A stretch of 43,628 bases of DNA. Origin: Oscillospiraceae bacterium. GTDB taxonomy: Bacteria > Bacillota > Clostridia > Oscillospirales > Oscillospiraceae. Every line of letters starts with the position of its first letter. Position 1 is the stretch's first letter. Of this stretch, positions 9,811 through 18,252 are shown in pieces. The position numbers and the translations under genes were made by a program. A model generated the notes under the pieces. That model saw nothing but the letters and a program-made list of their open reading frames with translations, did no database searches and had not been told where the DNA came from. The stretch lies in the NCBI GenBank assembly GCA_009779845.1, contig WRBE01000019.1, forward strand, positions 1 to 43,628, read 5' to 3'.

Positions 9811-10530
9811 TTAGCACACAGTCCCCACATAGGCAAAGCCGCTTGGGGCCTTGGGTGCCTTGGGGTAGGCGGGGTCAAACTGGAACGGTATCCCGGCAGC
9901 TTTGGTGGCGAGGTAGAGGTGACAGAGGGCGATACCCAGGTCTAGTGGTTGCAGGGTGTATAACAGGCCCCAAAGTTTGCCGGGAGCTTGGTAATAGGCG
10001 TGGATGTTGCCGGACTCTACAATGAAATGCCAAGGTTGCAGATTCCGGCCGGAGGGGGCCAGACGAGCGGCCTCTAACCGGGGGTCGGTGCCGGTGGCAA
10101 TTTCGGCAAGGGGTTTACGCTTACATTCAGACCGCATTCTGGTGGCGGGGCCGATGGGTGTGCCGAAACAAATGGCGAGGATGTCATCTTCCCCGAAGGG
10201 GGACTCTTTGCCCTTCGTCACCCCCAGCCAACAACAGCCAAGGCCGCAGGCACTGAGGTAGAGGTCAAGCTGTTGGAACAGAAACCCGGCGCATAGGTCT
10301 CGGTGAGGGTGCTGTTTGCCGGAGATGACCACAAAATGGGGTGCTTTGGGGGCGAGAAGCCCACGGACATCACGGGGGCCCACAATGCGATGGTTGATGA
10401 CCACGTCAGGTAGGAGCGGTTGCATGGTGGGGATGAACGCTTCGATTTCGGCCAGAACTTCCGATGGTAGAGGGTCTTGGCTGTATTTACGGCAGGATTT
10501 GCGGAGGGGGATTTGGTCGTGCAGATTCAT
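9811..10530 (-). CDS. Nitroreductase-family protein (TM1586 type)
   Basis: A 239-residue flavoprotein of the nitroreductase superfamily, nearest by eye to the TM1586-like group in which two half-domains are joined in one chain. The N-terminal half opens with RKSCRKYSQDPLP, corresponding to the RRSxRxF FMN-binding segment; the second half holds ARLAPSGRNLQPWHF, the usual ApS..NxQPW flavin motif, and the C-terminal DLGIALCHLYLAT. Family members use FMN and NAD(P)H, but the substrate cannot be told. Its ATG overlaps the stop of the upstream membrane-protein gene (ATGA), so the two are co-translated. It ends at a strong terminator. Confidence 0.88.
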   Translation of the reverse strand: MNLHDQIPLRKSCRKYSQDPLPSEVLAEIEAFIPTMQPLLPDVVINHRIVGPRDVRGLLAPKAPHFVVISGKQHPHRDLCAGFLFQQLDLYLSACGLGCCWLGVTKGKESPFGEDDILAICFGTPIGPATRMRSECKRKPLAEIATGTDPRLEAARLAPSGRNLQPWHFIVESGNIHAYYQAPGKLWGLLYTLQPLDLGIALCHLYLATKAAGIPFQFDPAYPKAPKAPSGFAYVGTVC

Positions 10531-11036
10531 AATGTGGCCTCCTTTGATTGTGGGATGCGGTATTCCTGAATGATGGCATCAACCGAGAGGGCGAGGTGGT
10601 AGTAATTGGTTAGCTCTTGCTCCTCTTGCGCTTTAAATTTATCTATGTATCTTGCGATCTCCCGTTTGTTTTCCGCTGAGATAATGTCGCCTGTTATTCC
10701 TTTTACCGGATGGTGATTTAATATGCGCTGACATTGCTTTCGTAGCGTTTCGTGAACCATTTCCCAATCCCAAATGTGGCTATCATAAGTTTCAAGCGTT
10801 TTGGATGCAAGAAACGCTTTTAAGATAGGTTTATGTTGTTTCTGTGGCCTTGTGAACCGGAGTCGTATGAGAATTATAATACCCGCGAGGCCAACCAGCA
10901 GACTCCCAATATAGGTTAATTGCATGTCACGTAAAATTAGCCCCAAAGCACAAAAAATGAATGCTGTTGCTGCAACAATGCCATGTGCAATTCTTAGAAT
11001 CAATAAAATTTTCCTTTTCACATCATCACCACCCAC
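10527..11036 (-). CDS. Small two-helix membrane protein, unknown function
   Basis: I do not recognise this 169-residue protein. Two hydrophobic helices are visible (about residues 10-30 and 38-58), followed by a basic stretch and a charged, mostly helical cytoplasmic tail with WDWEMVHETLRKQCQRIL and YIDKFKAQEEQELTNYYHL. This layout suits a membrane-anchored protein with a soluble C-terminal helical domain. The start is uncertain: GTG at 11036 or a second GTG five codons later. Base composition is clearly AT-richer than the neighbours, which hints at acquisition. Its TGA overlaps the nitroreductase ATG, so the pair is translationally coupled and may share a role. Confidence 0.7.
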   Translation of the reverse strand: MGGDDVKRKILLILRIAHGIVAATAFIFCALGLILRDMQLTYIGSLLVGLAGIIILIRLRFTRPQKQHKPILKAFLASKTLETYDSHIWDWEMVHETLRKQCQRILNHHPVKGITGDIISAENKREIARYIDKFKAQEEQELTNYYHLALSVDAIIQEYRIPQSKEATL

Positions 11037-11045
11037 AAAATAGAT

Positions 11046-11086
11046 AAAGCCGAGCGTTCCGTCTGAATACGTCCCGCTCGGCTTTT
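11046..11086 (-). terminator. Terminator after lysA
   Basis: Arms GCCGAGCG (11049-11056) and CGCTCGGC (11075-11082) pair perfectly around an 18-base loop. A U-rich run follows on the minus strand and four T residues on the plus strand, so it could act in both directions. It lies about 125 bases beyond the lysA stop. Confidence 0.6.
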
Positions 11087-11211
11087 GCTCGCCCCGCCAC
11101 GAGTATTATATGTAGTCCGAGGTAAAAAGTCAAGGGGCAATTTGGGAAATGCCACCAAAAGACGAGAACGCCTGTTGTTCGACGATTTATCACCTTTTAC
11201 CGCCGTCCGCC

Positions 11212-12450
11212 CTAGAAAATCATAGTTGCAAAGTAATCCTCCGGGGTCTCGGCCCGGCGCAGGAGTTTGACTTGACCGTCCGCAGTTTGCAAGAGTTCCG
11301 CCGAGCGTAGTTTACCATTATAGTTATATCCCATGGCGTGGCCGTGGGCGCCGGTGTCGTGGATGACCACGTAGTCGCCGATTGCAATCTCCGGCAAGGG
11401 ACGGTCAATGGCAAACTTGTCGTTATTTTCACAGAGAGACCCGGCCACGTCATACACATGGTCTAAGGGGGCACTCTCTTTGCCCAGCACGGTAATATGG
11501 TGGTAAGCCCCGTACATGGCGGGGCGCATCAGGTCAACGGCACAGGCATCTAAGCCCACATACTGCTTGTAAATGTCCTTTTTGTGTAACACCCGGCCCA
11601 CCAAGCAACCATAGGGGCCAAGCATGAACCGCCCCAGCTCGGTATAAATGGCGACATCGCCCATTCCCGCCGGAACGAGGATGCGGTTGTATGCCTCCTG
11701 CACGCCTTTACCAATGGCGGCGATGTCGGCACCTTGCTCTTCCGGACGGTAGGGAATCCCAATGCCGCCGGAGAGGTTGATGAATGCAATCTTCGCCCCG
11801 GTTTTCTGTTGCACATCCACTGCTAATTCAAAGAGGATGGCGGCAAGTTCTGGGTAATACTCGTCCGCAATCGTATTAGAAGCGAGGAAGGCGTGGATGC
11901 CGAACTCTGTTGCGCCGTAGGACATGAGTTTCTTGTACGCTTCCACCAACTGTTCTTTGGTCATGCCGTACTTGGCATCGCCGGGGCTGTCCATAATCTC
12001 ATTATCCAACGCAAATACACCGCCGGGGTTATAGCGGCAGCTGATTTTAGCGGGAATCCCGCAGAGGTCTTGGAGAAAGTCCACATGGGAGATATCGTCC
12101 AAGTTAATAATGGCCCCTAATTCCATGGCCTTTTCATACTCCTCCGCCGGGGTCATGTTGGAAGAGAACATGATCTCGTCTCCCACAATGCCCATGCGCT
12201 CTGCCAGTAAGAGTTCTGCCAGAGACGCGCAGTCTAGGCCGCAACCCTCTTCCTGTAAAATCCGCAAAATACCCGGTGTGGGTGTGGCTTTGACGGCGAA
12301 ATACTCTTTAAACCCCGGGTTCCAAGCAAAGGTCGCCTGTAAGGCCCGGACATTGTCCCGGATGGCCTGTTCGTGATACAAATGGAAAGGGGTAGGGTGT
12401 GTGTTTACGATCTCTTGCACTTGGTCTAAGGTGACAAACGGCGTTTTCAT
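11212..12450 (-). CDS. lysA: Diaminopimelate decarboxylase
   Basis: LysA is a PLP enzyme that decarboxylates meso-diaminopimelate to L-lysine, the last step of lysine synthesis. The 412-residue protein is a fold-III PLP decarboxylase: the PLP lysine is K54 in EYFAVKATPTPGIL, NLSGGIGIPYRPEEQ is the glycine-rich phosphate loop, ELGRFMLGPYG follows, and AGSLCENNDKF carries the active-site Cys contributed across the dimer. The ATG has an AAAGGAG site and a promoter upstream. The gene stands alone between the LytTR regulator and the nitroreductase pair. Related ornithine or arginine decarboxylases are possible alternatives, but the motifs fit LysA best. Confidence 0.88.
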   Translation of the reverse strand: MKTPFVTLDQVQEIVNTHPTPFHLYHEQAIRDNVRALQATFAWNPGFKEYFAVKATPTPGILRILQEEGCGLDCASLAELLLAERMGIVGDEIMFSSNMTPAEEYEKAMELGAIINLDDISHVDFLQDLCGIPAKISCRYNPGGVFALDNEIMDSPGDAKYGMTKEQLVEAYKKLMSYGATEFGIHAFLASNTIADEYYPELAAILFELAVDVQQKTGAKIAFINLSGGIGIPYRPEEQGADIAAIGKGVQEAYNRILVPAGMGDVAIYTELGRFMLGPYGCLVGRVLHKKDIYKQYVGLDACAVDLMRPAMYGAYHHITVLGKESAPLDHVYDVAGSLCENNDKFAIDRPLPEIAIGDYVVIHDTGAHGHAMGYNYNGKLRSAELLQTADGQVKLLRRAETPEDYFATMIF

Positions 12451-12486
12451 AAGTGGCGTGCTCCTTTGTTCAATATCGCTGTGTCT

Positions 12487-12515
12487 ATTTTACTGCAAAA
12501 GACCAAACAACGCAA
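12487..12515 (-). promoter_or_regulatory. Candidate lysA promoter
   Basis: On the minus strand TTGCGT (12510-12515) and TAAAAT (12487-12492) are exactly 17 bases apart, 37 bases upstream of the lysA ATG. The leader is too short for a lysine riboswitch after this promoter. Nothing else is seen in 12516-12649. Confidence 0.6.
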
Positions 12516-12649
12516 TAGATGGCCCAAAGAAAAGGCCAAAGACAGCGATACGCAAGGGTATTACCCTACAATGTGCAATTGAAATTCAAAAATGAGCGCA
12601 CTCAATAAATCAAAGACGACACAGGATTTTTAATTTTTGAGTAAATTCA

Positions 12650-12680
12650 AACAAACAAAAACCGGCCTGCAGGCCGGTTT
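12650..12680 (-). terminator. Terminator after the LytTR gene
   Basis: A perfect 18-base palindrome with arms ACCGGCC and GGCCGGT around TGCA (12661-12678) is followed on the minus strand by a U-rich run. It begins six bases past the LytTR stop. Confidence 0.85.
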
Positions 12681-12683
12681 CTC

Positions 12684-13421
12684 TCAAGGTGATTTCAACG
12701 TCTCCAACAATCTCGTAAGCCGCCGCACAGACACCAACACTTTCGCACCGTTTTTCAAGGTGGCCTCTCGGGCGGGGGAGTCGATTGTCCGTACGTGGCG
12801 GGTGTTGATTACAAAAGATTTGTGACAACGGTAAAACCCGGGACAGTTCTCTTCTACTTTGCTGATGGGGCCGTAGAATTCGATAGAGCTGTCCTCTGTA
12901 TGAAGGATCATCTTATGGGGTATGTGGTGAGACTCGAAGTACAAAATCTCATCAAAGGGAATCACGCGGGTTTGGCCGTTGGATTTGATTTGATAACCGC
13001 CACGATGGGGCGCTTTATCCGCTAAGTACCGGGCATACGCCGTGTCGATACATTCACCCATCCGCTGGTCGGCACTGCTTGTTCCCAGAATGATATAGTC
13101 CATAGCCGCAATTTTATGGAAGAAGCATAGATGGGCATACTTTGCCTGTGTGGCCAAAAATACAATAAAGGCCGAGGGCTGGTGTTCCCGAATTTGTTTG
13201 GCCAGCTCCAGAACTGTGGTTTTATCGTGTTGCTCCAGGCGCAAGAAGTAGAGCCCGCTTTTGTTCTGATTATCTTTGAGGTGTGCCAAAATATCCGTGG
13301 AACAGTCGGTGGGCACGGCTAGTTCAATACGGAGATCATGGATGAGAATATGGTTTTTTACAATGGTTTCAGTGTGCTTGCGCTGTTTTGCATTGCTGTC
13401 ATAAATAACCGCCTGTAGCAT
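12684..13421 (-). CDS. LytTR-family regulator with degenerate receiver domain
   Basis: A 245-residue transcription regulator with a receiver-like N-terminal domain (about 1-125) and a C-terminal LytTR DNA-binding domain (about 140-245) that includes VIPFDEILYFESHHIPHKM and CPGFYRCHKSFVINTRHVRTI. The layout is that of AgrA-type regulators. The receiver looks inactive: the phosphorylated Asp expected in a YFLDI-type strand is Arg (LYFLRL, R61), and the acidic pair near the N-terminus reads YDSN. It should therefore act without phosphorylation. The start at 13421 is set by GGAGG six bases upstream; an in-frame ATG at 13439 precedes that site. No sensor kinase is adjacent. Its targets are unknown; the divergent citrate operon is a candidate. 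Confidence 0.85.
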   Translation of the reverse strand: MLQAVIYDSNAKQRKHTETIVKNHILIHDLRIELAVPTDCSTDILAHLKDNQNKSGLYFLRLEQHDKTTVLELAKQIREHQPSAFIVFLATQAKYAHLCFFHKIAAMDYIILGTSSADQRMGECIDTAYARYLADKAPHRGGYQIKSNGQTRVIPFDEILYFESHHIPHKMILHTEDSSIEFYGPISKVEENCPGFYRCHKSFVINTRHVRTIDSPAREATLKNGAKVLVSVRRLTRLLETLKSP

Positions 13422-13637
13422 GATGACCTCCGTTTTCATAAAAATTCATAGGTTGGACGATTTCAAAGTGAGTTGACCATATAAGCAGAATGTCAAAAGT
13501 ACCTTCAAAAGAATAGCATATAAACGAGGAGGTGTCTAGTATATTTTGTAGAAATATGAGAGTTTGTAAAGAGTCATAAAAAATAGTGGCATAATTACCA
13601 AGAGATTCCGGCTTAAAAGCCCAGTTTTCAAAAAAGA

Positions 13638-13667
13638 TTGGACGAATCAATGAAAAAATGATATAGT
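13638..13667 (+). promoter_or_regulatory. Promoter of the citrate-to-2-oxoglutarate operon
   Basis: TTGGAC (13638-13643) and TATAGT (13662-13667) are 18 bases apart, 25 bases before the first ATG. The sequence TTGGACGA also occurs at 13452-13459 near the start of the divergent LytTR gene. The rest of the 271-base gap is AT-rich with no other clear signal. Confidence 0.6.
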
Positions 13668-13692
13668 ACAATGTAAGGACTGGAGGTGCGCT

Positions 13693-15069
13693 ATGATAAA
13701 ATTTAGCGAAAAAACGAATTTATATGAGCGACAGTCAACAGACTACATCCTACACGACGTAAAAGAGCCACGGCTTTACAGAGAGCTTTTTTCGTATAAC
13801 GAGATACCCAAAGTGGCCTTTAACTACAGAATGGTGCCCATTGACATGCCCGACGATATTTGGATTACGGACACCACCTTTCGGGATGGGCAACAGTCTA
13901 TCACGCCGTATACCACAGAGCAGATTGTGACCATCTATGACCACCTGCATCGTTTAAGCGGCCCCCGCGGCGTGATCCGGCAGAGTGAGTTTTTCCTCTA
14001 CACCAAAAAAGACCGGGACGCAGTGGAGCAGTGCCTAGAGCGAGGCTATGCGTTTCCTGAAGTGACCAGTTGGATTCGGGCCTCTGAGAAGGATTTTGCT
14101 CTGGTGCGGGATATGGGCCTGAAAGAGACGGGGATACTGGTCAGTTGTTCCGACTACCATATTTTTTTAAAAATGAAGATGACACGACGGGAGGCGCTAG
14201 ACCACTACTTGGGCATCGTGCGAAACTGTATTGAGCACGGTGTCCGGCCCCGGTGTCACCTAGAGGATCTTACCCGCTCGGACTTTTACGGGTTTGTGGT
14301 GCCCTTTGCCACGGAGCTTATGGCATTGATGGAGGAGACGGGGGTGCCCATCAAACTTCGGCTCTGTGACACCATGGGGTATGGGATTACCTATCCGGGG
14401 GCGGCCCTGCCCCGCTGTGTGCAGGGGTTGGTGCATGGGTTGAAACACCATGCGGGGGTACCGTCAGAGCTTTTGGAGTGGCATGGGCATAACGACTTTT
14501 ATCGGGCGGTGTCCAATGCGTCTTATGCGTGGCTTTACGGGGCCGGGGCTGTCAATTGCTCGCTCTTTGGTATCGGTGAGCGGACAGGGAACACGCCGCT
14601 GGAAGCGATGGTGTTTGAATACGCACAATTCCGCGGCGGGACAGACGGCATGGACACCACGGTAATCAGTGAGCTGGCGGAATATTATGAGCGAGAGTTG
14701 CACATTCCCATCCCGGCCATGACCCCTTTTGTGGGCCGAAATTTTAATGTGACTAAGGCGGGGATTCACGCCGACGGGTTACTGAAAAGCGAAGAGATTT
14801 ATAATATTTTCGACACGGAAAAATTCTTAAACCGCCCACCGCGGATTGCAGTGTCGAGTACCTCCGGGGCGGCGGGGATTGCCCACTGGGTGAATTGTTT
14901 TTATCATCTCACAGGGGGTGAGGCTTACGATAAGAAACATCCTATTATTGGGAAAATCAAGGCGTGGGTAGATGCAGAATACGACCACGGGCGAACGACC
15001 TTTATCAGCGACAAAGAACTGCAAGCCGTGTTTGAGCGGGTGTGTAAGGAAGGGACAGGAGGCGAGTAA
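13693..15069 (+). CDS. Re-type citrate synthase (isopropylmalate/homocitrate synthase family)
   Basis: A 458-residue HMGL-like TIM-barrel acyltransferase. It shows WITDTTFRDGQQS with the metal-binding Asp, HLEDLTRSDFYGFV, LCDTMGYGITYPGAALPR, and WHGHNDFYRAVSNA with the HxH metal ligands, followed by FGIGERTGNTPLE. This family includes isopropylmalate and homocitrate synthases and the Re-citrate synthase of Clostridium kluyveri. Because aconitase and isocitrate dehydrogenase follow without a gap, the Re-citrate synthase role (oxaloacetate plus acetyl-CoA to citrate) is the best call; no classical Si-citrate synthase is in the window. The ATG has a GGAGG site and a promoter. It lacks the C-terminal LeuA regulatory domain. 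Homocitrate synthase is the main alternative. Confidence 0.82.
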   Translation: MIKFSEKTNLYERQSTDYILHDVKEPRLYRELFSYNEIPKVAFNYRMVPIDMPDDIWITDTTFRDGQQSITPYTTEQIVTIYDHLHRLSGPRGVIRQSEFFLYTKKDRDAVEQCLERGYAFPEVTSWIRASEKDFALVRDMGLKETGILVSCSDYHIFLKMKMTRREALDHYLGIVRNCIEHGVRPRCHLEDLTRSDFYGFVVPFATELMALMEETGVPIKLRLCDTMGYGITYPGAALPRCVQGLVHGLKHHAGVPSELLEWHGHNDFYRAVSNASYAWLYGAGAVNCSLFGIGERTGNTPLEAMVFEYAQFRGGTDGMDTTVISELAEYYERELHIPIPAMTPFVGRNFNVTKAGIHADGLLKSEEIYNIFDTEKFLNRPPRIAVSSTSGAAGIAHWVNCFYHLTGGEAYDKKHPIIGKIKAWVDAEYDHGRTTFISDKELQAVFERVCKEGTGGE

Positions 15070-17007
15070 ATGGGACTGACACTGACAGAGCAAATTATTC
15101 GAGACCATTTGATGTCCGGCGAGATGGTAGCCGGGGCGGAGATTGGGTTACGCATAGACCAAACCCTCACCCAAGATTCCACCGGCACCATGGCGTATCT
15201 GCAACTGGAGGCCATGGGCATTGACCGGGTGAAAACAGAGCGGTCGGTGGCCTATATTGACCACAACATGCTACAGGCCGGGTTTGAAAATGCAGACGAC
15301 CACAAGTATATCCAGACCGTGACCCATAAACACGGCATCTATTTTTCTCGGCCGGGCAACGGGGTCTGCCATCAGGTGCATCTGGAACGGTTCGGGATTC
15401 CGGGGAAGACCCTAATCGGCTCGGACAGCCACACACCCACTGCCGGAGCCTTGGCCATGCTCGCTATGGGAGCGGGTGGGCTGGATGTGGCCGTGGCCAT
15501 GGGCGGCGGTGCGTATTGCGTCCCCATGCCGGAGGTGGTGAATATTCGGCTGACAGGGGCGCTTTCGCCTTATGTGTCTGCCAAAGATGTGATTTTAGAA
15601 GTACTCCGCAGATTAGGGGTCAAAGGCGGTGTCGGTCGGGTTATGGAATATACAGGGGATGGAGTAGGCAATCTCTCTGTGTCCGAGCGGGCCACCATTG
15701 CGAATATGGGCGCAGAGCTGGGGGCCACAACTTCCATGTTCCCCAGTGACGAGAATACGAGGACATTCCTAGAGGCCCAAGGCAGGGGAGAGGACTATCA
15801 GGCTTTAGCCCCGGAGCCGGGAGCGGTTTATGCCAAGACAGTGGAGATTGACCTCCGCAGTCTGGTGCCCCTCGCAGCGGCACCCCACAGCCCGGACAAT
15901 GTGGCCCCGGTGTCAGAGTCGGCGGGGTTACAAATTGACCAAGTAGCCATCGGCAGTTGCACCAACGGGTCGTACTTAGACCTGCTCCGGGCGGCACGGA
16001 TATTGAAGGGCAAGGTGGTGGCCCCTAATGTGAGCTTGGTACTCTCACCGGGTTCGAAACAGGTGCTCACCATGTTAGCTCAAAACGGAGCATTGGCTGA
16101 CCTAGTGGCTGCCGGTGCGAGGATATTAGAGGCCGGTTGCGGTCCCTGTATCGGTATGGGACAGGCTCCAGGGACGGATGCGGTGAGTCTGCGAACCTTT
16201 AACCGCAACTTTCAAGGCCGCTCGGGAACGGCCAGCGCAAAGGTGTATCTGGTAAGCCCAGAGACCGCTGCTGCCAGTGCCATCGCCGGGGTGCTGACAG
16301 ACCCGCGGGTATTGGGAGAAAGCCTTGACCTCACAGAGCCGGAGGTGTTTGCCGTGTCGGATAACATGGTGATTCCGCCATCAGACAGGCCGGAGACGGT
16401 GACGGTTGTCCGTGGGCCGAACATCAAACCGTTCCCGCTGGGGGAGCCTTTGGAAGAAGAAATCAGCAAGCAAGTACTCATCAAGGTAGAAGACAATATT
16501 ACCACTGACCACATTATGCCGTCCAATGCGGCGTTGCTGCCTTACCGCTCTAATGTCCCCTATCTGGCGGAATATTGTCTGGTTCCCTGCGACCCGGATT
16601 TTCCAAGGCGGGCGAAAGAGATAGGCGGCGGGGTGATTGTCGCCGGGGAGAACTACGGCCAAGGCTCTAGTCGAGAACATGCGGCACTGGCACCGCTGTA
16701 TCTAGGGGTTCGGATGGTGGTTGCGAAAAGTTTTGCACGGATTCACCGAGCAAATTTGATGAATGCGGGGATATTGCCCCTGACCTTTGCAGACCCGGCG
16801 GACTATGACAAGCTTGCGGTATCAGACACGATTACCTTAGAGAACGCACCCGCACAAATCAAAAGCGGCGGCAACGTGGTACTGGACAGCCCCCACGGTC
16901 AAATCAAGACCAAACTGGACGTTTCCCAACGTGATATAGAAATGCTGTTGGCGGGCGGGAAGATTAACAGGATTAAAACAAATTTGGAGGGAACAAAACA
17001 TGGATAA
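15070..17007 (+). CDS. acn: Aconitate hydratase (Aquifex-type, short form)
   Basis: Aconitase interconverts citrate and isocitrate using a 4Fe-4S cluster. The 645-residue protein is the short single-chain type: a LeuC-like part with GSDSHTPTAGALAMLAMGAG and cluster cysteines in AIGSCTNGSY and AGCGPCIGMGQ, then a swivel domain with GGGVIVAGENYGQGSSREHA and the segment MVVAKSFARIHRANLMNAGI. It starts on the base after the citrate synthase stop, and its GGAGG site lies inside the end of that gene; it overlaps the next gene by eight bases. The compact three-gene arrangement supports a single pathway. Homoaconitase is a remote alternative. Confidence 0.93.
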   Translation: MGLTLTEQIIRDHLMSGEMVAGAEIGLRIDQTLTQDSTGTMAYLQLEAMGIDRVKTERSVAYIDHNMLQAGFENADDHKYIQTVTHKHGIYFSRPGNGVCHQVHLERFGIPGKTLIGSDSHTPTAGALAMLAMGAGGLDVAVAMGGGAYCVPMPEVVNIRLTGALSPYVSAKDVILEVLRRLGVKGGVGRVMEYTGDGVGNLSVSERATIANMGAELGATTSMFPSDENTRTFLEAQGRGEDYQALAPEPGAVYAKTVEIDLRSLVPLAAAPHSPDNVAPVSESAGLQIDQVAIGSCTNGSYLDLLRAARILKGKVVAPNVSLVLSPGSKQVLTMLAQNGALADLVAAGARILEAGCGPCIGMGQAPGTDAVSLRTFNRNFQGRSGTASAKVYLVSPETAAASAIAGVLTDPRVLGESLDLTEPEVFAVSDNMVIPPSDRPETVTVVRGPNIKPFPLGEPLEEEISKQVLIKVEDNITTDHIMPSNAALLPYRSNVPYLAEYCLVPCDPDFPRRAKEIGGGVIVAGENYGQGSSREHAALAPLYLGVRMVVAKSFARIHRANLMNAGILPLTFADPADYDKLAVSDTITLENAPAQIKSGGNVVLDSPHGQIKTKLDVSQRDIEMLLAGGKINRIKTNLEGTKHG

Positions 17008-18157
17008 ATTAAGCGTAGCCAGCGAGAAATTTTTAGACGTAGTCCGAGGGCAACTGGCCCGGGCAGAGAAAATCAAACAGGCGGGAGACTTTATAGACTA
17101 CAAAACCCTGCCCCAAATTGTTATCGGCACCGTAGGCGGCGATGGCATCGGCCCCGCCATTACTGCACAGGCACAAAGGGTGCTAGAGTTTCTGTTAGCC
17201 GATGAGGTAGCTGCCGGGGAAGTGGTATTCCGTGAGATTGAAGGGCTTACCATTGAAAACCGGGTGGCGGTCAAACAAGCCATCCCGGAAGATGTGCTGG
17301 CCGACTTAACCCAGTGCCACGTCATTCTAAAAGGTCCCACCACTACACCCCAGCGGGGGGACAATTGGCCCAATATTGAGAGTGCAAACGTAGCCATGCG
17401 CAAAGAGCTAGACCTCTTCGCCTGTATCCGGCCGGTGCGGGTACCCGATCAAGGCATTGATTGGACGATTTTCCGGGAGAACACAGAGGGTGCCTACGCC
17501 GTGGGAAGCCTAGGGTTTGAGGTTGACGAAGACCTTGCCATCGACTTCACCGTCACTACCACCGAGGGCAGCGAGCGAATCATTCGGGCGGCCTTTGACT
17601 ATGCAAAACAAAACGGCAAAACCCGTGTTACCGCCGTGACCAAGGCCAACGTGATTAAGACCACCGATGGGAAATTCTTGGAGATTTGCAAACGCATTGC
17701 GGCAGAGTACCCAGAGATTGCCTTTGACGACTGGTACATCGACATTATGACCGCCAAGCTCATTGACGAAAAGCGGCGGCGAGAGTTTCAGGTCATGGTC
17801 TGTCCCAATCTATACGGAGACATTTTATCCGATGAGGCGGCAGAGTTCCAAGGCGGCGTAGGCACCGCCGGCAGTGCCAACATCGGCAAACGCTATGCCA
17901 TGTTTGAGGCCATCCACGGCTCTGCCCCCAGAATGGTCAAAGAGGGCAGGGAAATTTACGCAGACCCCTCCAGCATGATGCGGGCGGGCGTGATGCTTTT
18001 GGCTCACATCGGGTATCAGCAAGCTGCCGATAAACTAGAACAAGCCTTGGACATCTGCATGTATACCGAGAAAAAGCTCACTCTAACCGGAAGAGCAGAC
18101 GGCGCAACCAACACTGCGTTTACAGACTATGTGATGGAGACGGTAGGGCGGTTGTAA
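17000..18157 (+). CDS. icd: Isocitrate dehydrogenase (NAD-type family)
   Basis: A 385-residue member of the isocitrate/isopropylmalate dehydrogenase family, oxidatively decarboxylating isocitrate to 2-oxoglutarate. It shows GTVGGDGIGPAI, the substrate-binding SANVAMRKELDLFACIRPVR, FRENTEGAYAVGSLG, the TAVTKANVIKTTDG lysine segment, DDWYIDIMTAKLI and the cofactor region EAIHGSAPRMVKEG. The ATG lies inside the end of the aconitase gene with GGAGGG just upstream, so translation is coupled. The cofactor is probably NAD, judged from family features only. This is the last gene of the operon; a hairpin without a good U-tract follows. Confidence 0.9.
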   Translation: MDKLSVASEKFLDVVRGQLARAEKIKQAGDFIDYKTLPQIVIGTVGGDGIGPAITAQAQRVLEFLLADEVAAGEVVFREIEGLTIENRVAVKQAIPEDVLADLTQCHVILKGPTTTPQRGDNWPNIESANVAMRKELDLFACIRPVRVPDQGIDWTIFRENTEGAYAVGSLGFEVDEDLAIDFTVTTTEGSERIIRAAFDYAKQNGKTRVTAVTKANVIKTTDGKFLEICKRIAAEYPEIAFDDWYIDIMTAKLIDEKRRREFQVMVCPNLYGDILSDEAAEFQGGVGTAGSANIGKRYAMFEAIHGSAPRMVKEGREIYADPSSMMRAGVMLLAHIGYQQAADKLEQALDICMYTEKKLTLTGRADGATNTAFTDYVMETVGRL

Positions 18158-18192
18158 TGCTCTATTGGAATGCGCTCAAAAATGGGTAGCAT

Positions 18193-18218
18193 AGGGTCTC
18201 CTAAGTGGCGGAGAGCCT
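18193..18218. other. Hairpin between convergent icd and MATE genes
   Basis: Nine-base arms with one mismatch (18193-18201 and 18210-18218) around an 8-base loop. There is no U-tract on the plus strand, and a short one follows at some distance on the minus strand. It may be a weak two-way terminator. Confidence 0.35.
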
Positions 18219-18252
18219 AGCTGGTGTCGTTCTTACCATTACATAAATTGCT

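Noticed and set aside
12516-12649. Lysine riboswitch or T-box upstream of lysA
   Set aside because: The best promoter leaves a leader of only about 30 bases, and no conserved riboswitch elements were seen in the remaining gap.
13399-13671. Minus-strand 90-codon frame upstream of the LytTR gene
   Set aside because: It overlaps the LytTR start in another frame, lies in the AT-rich promoter gap, has no ribosome site and resembles no protein.
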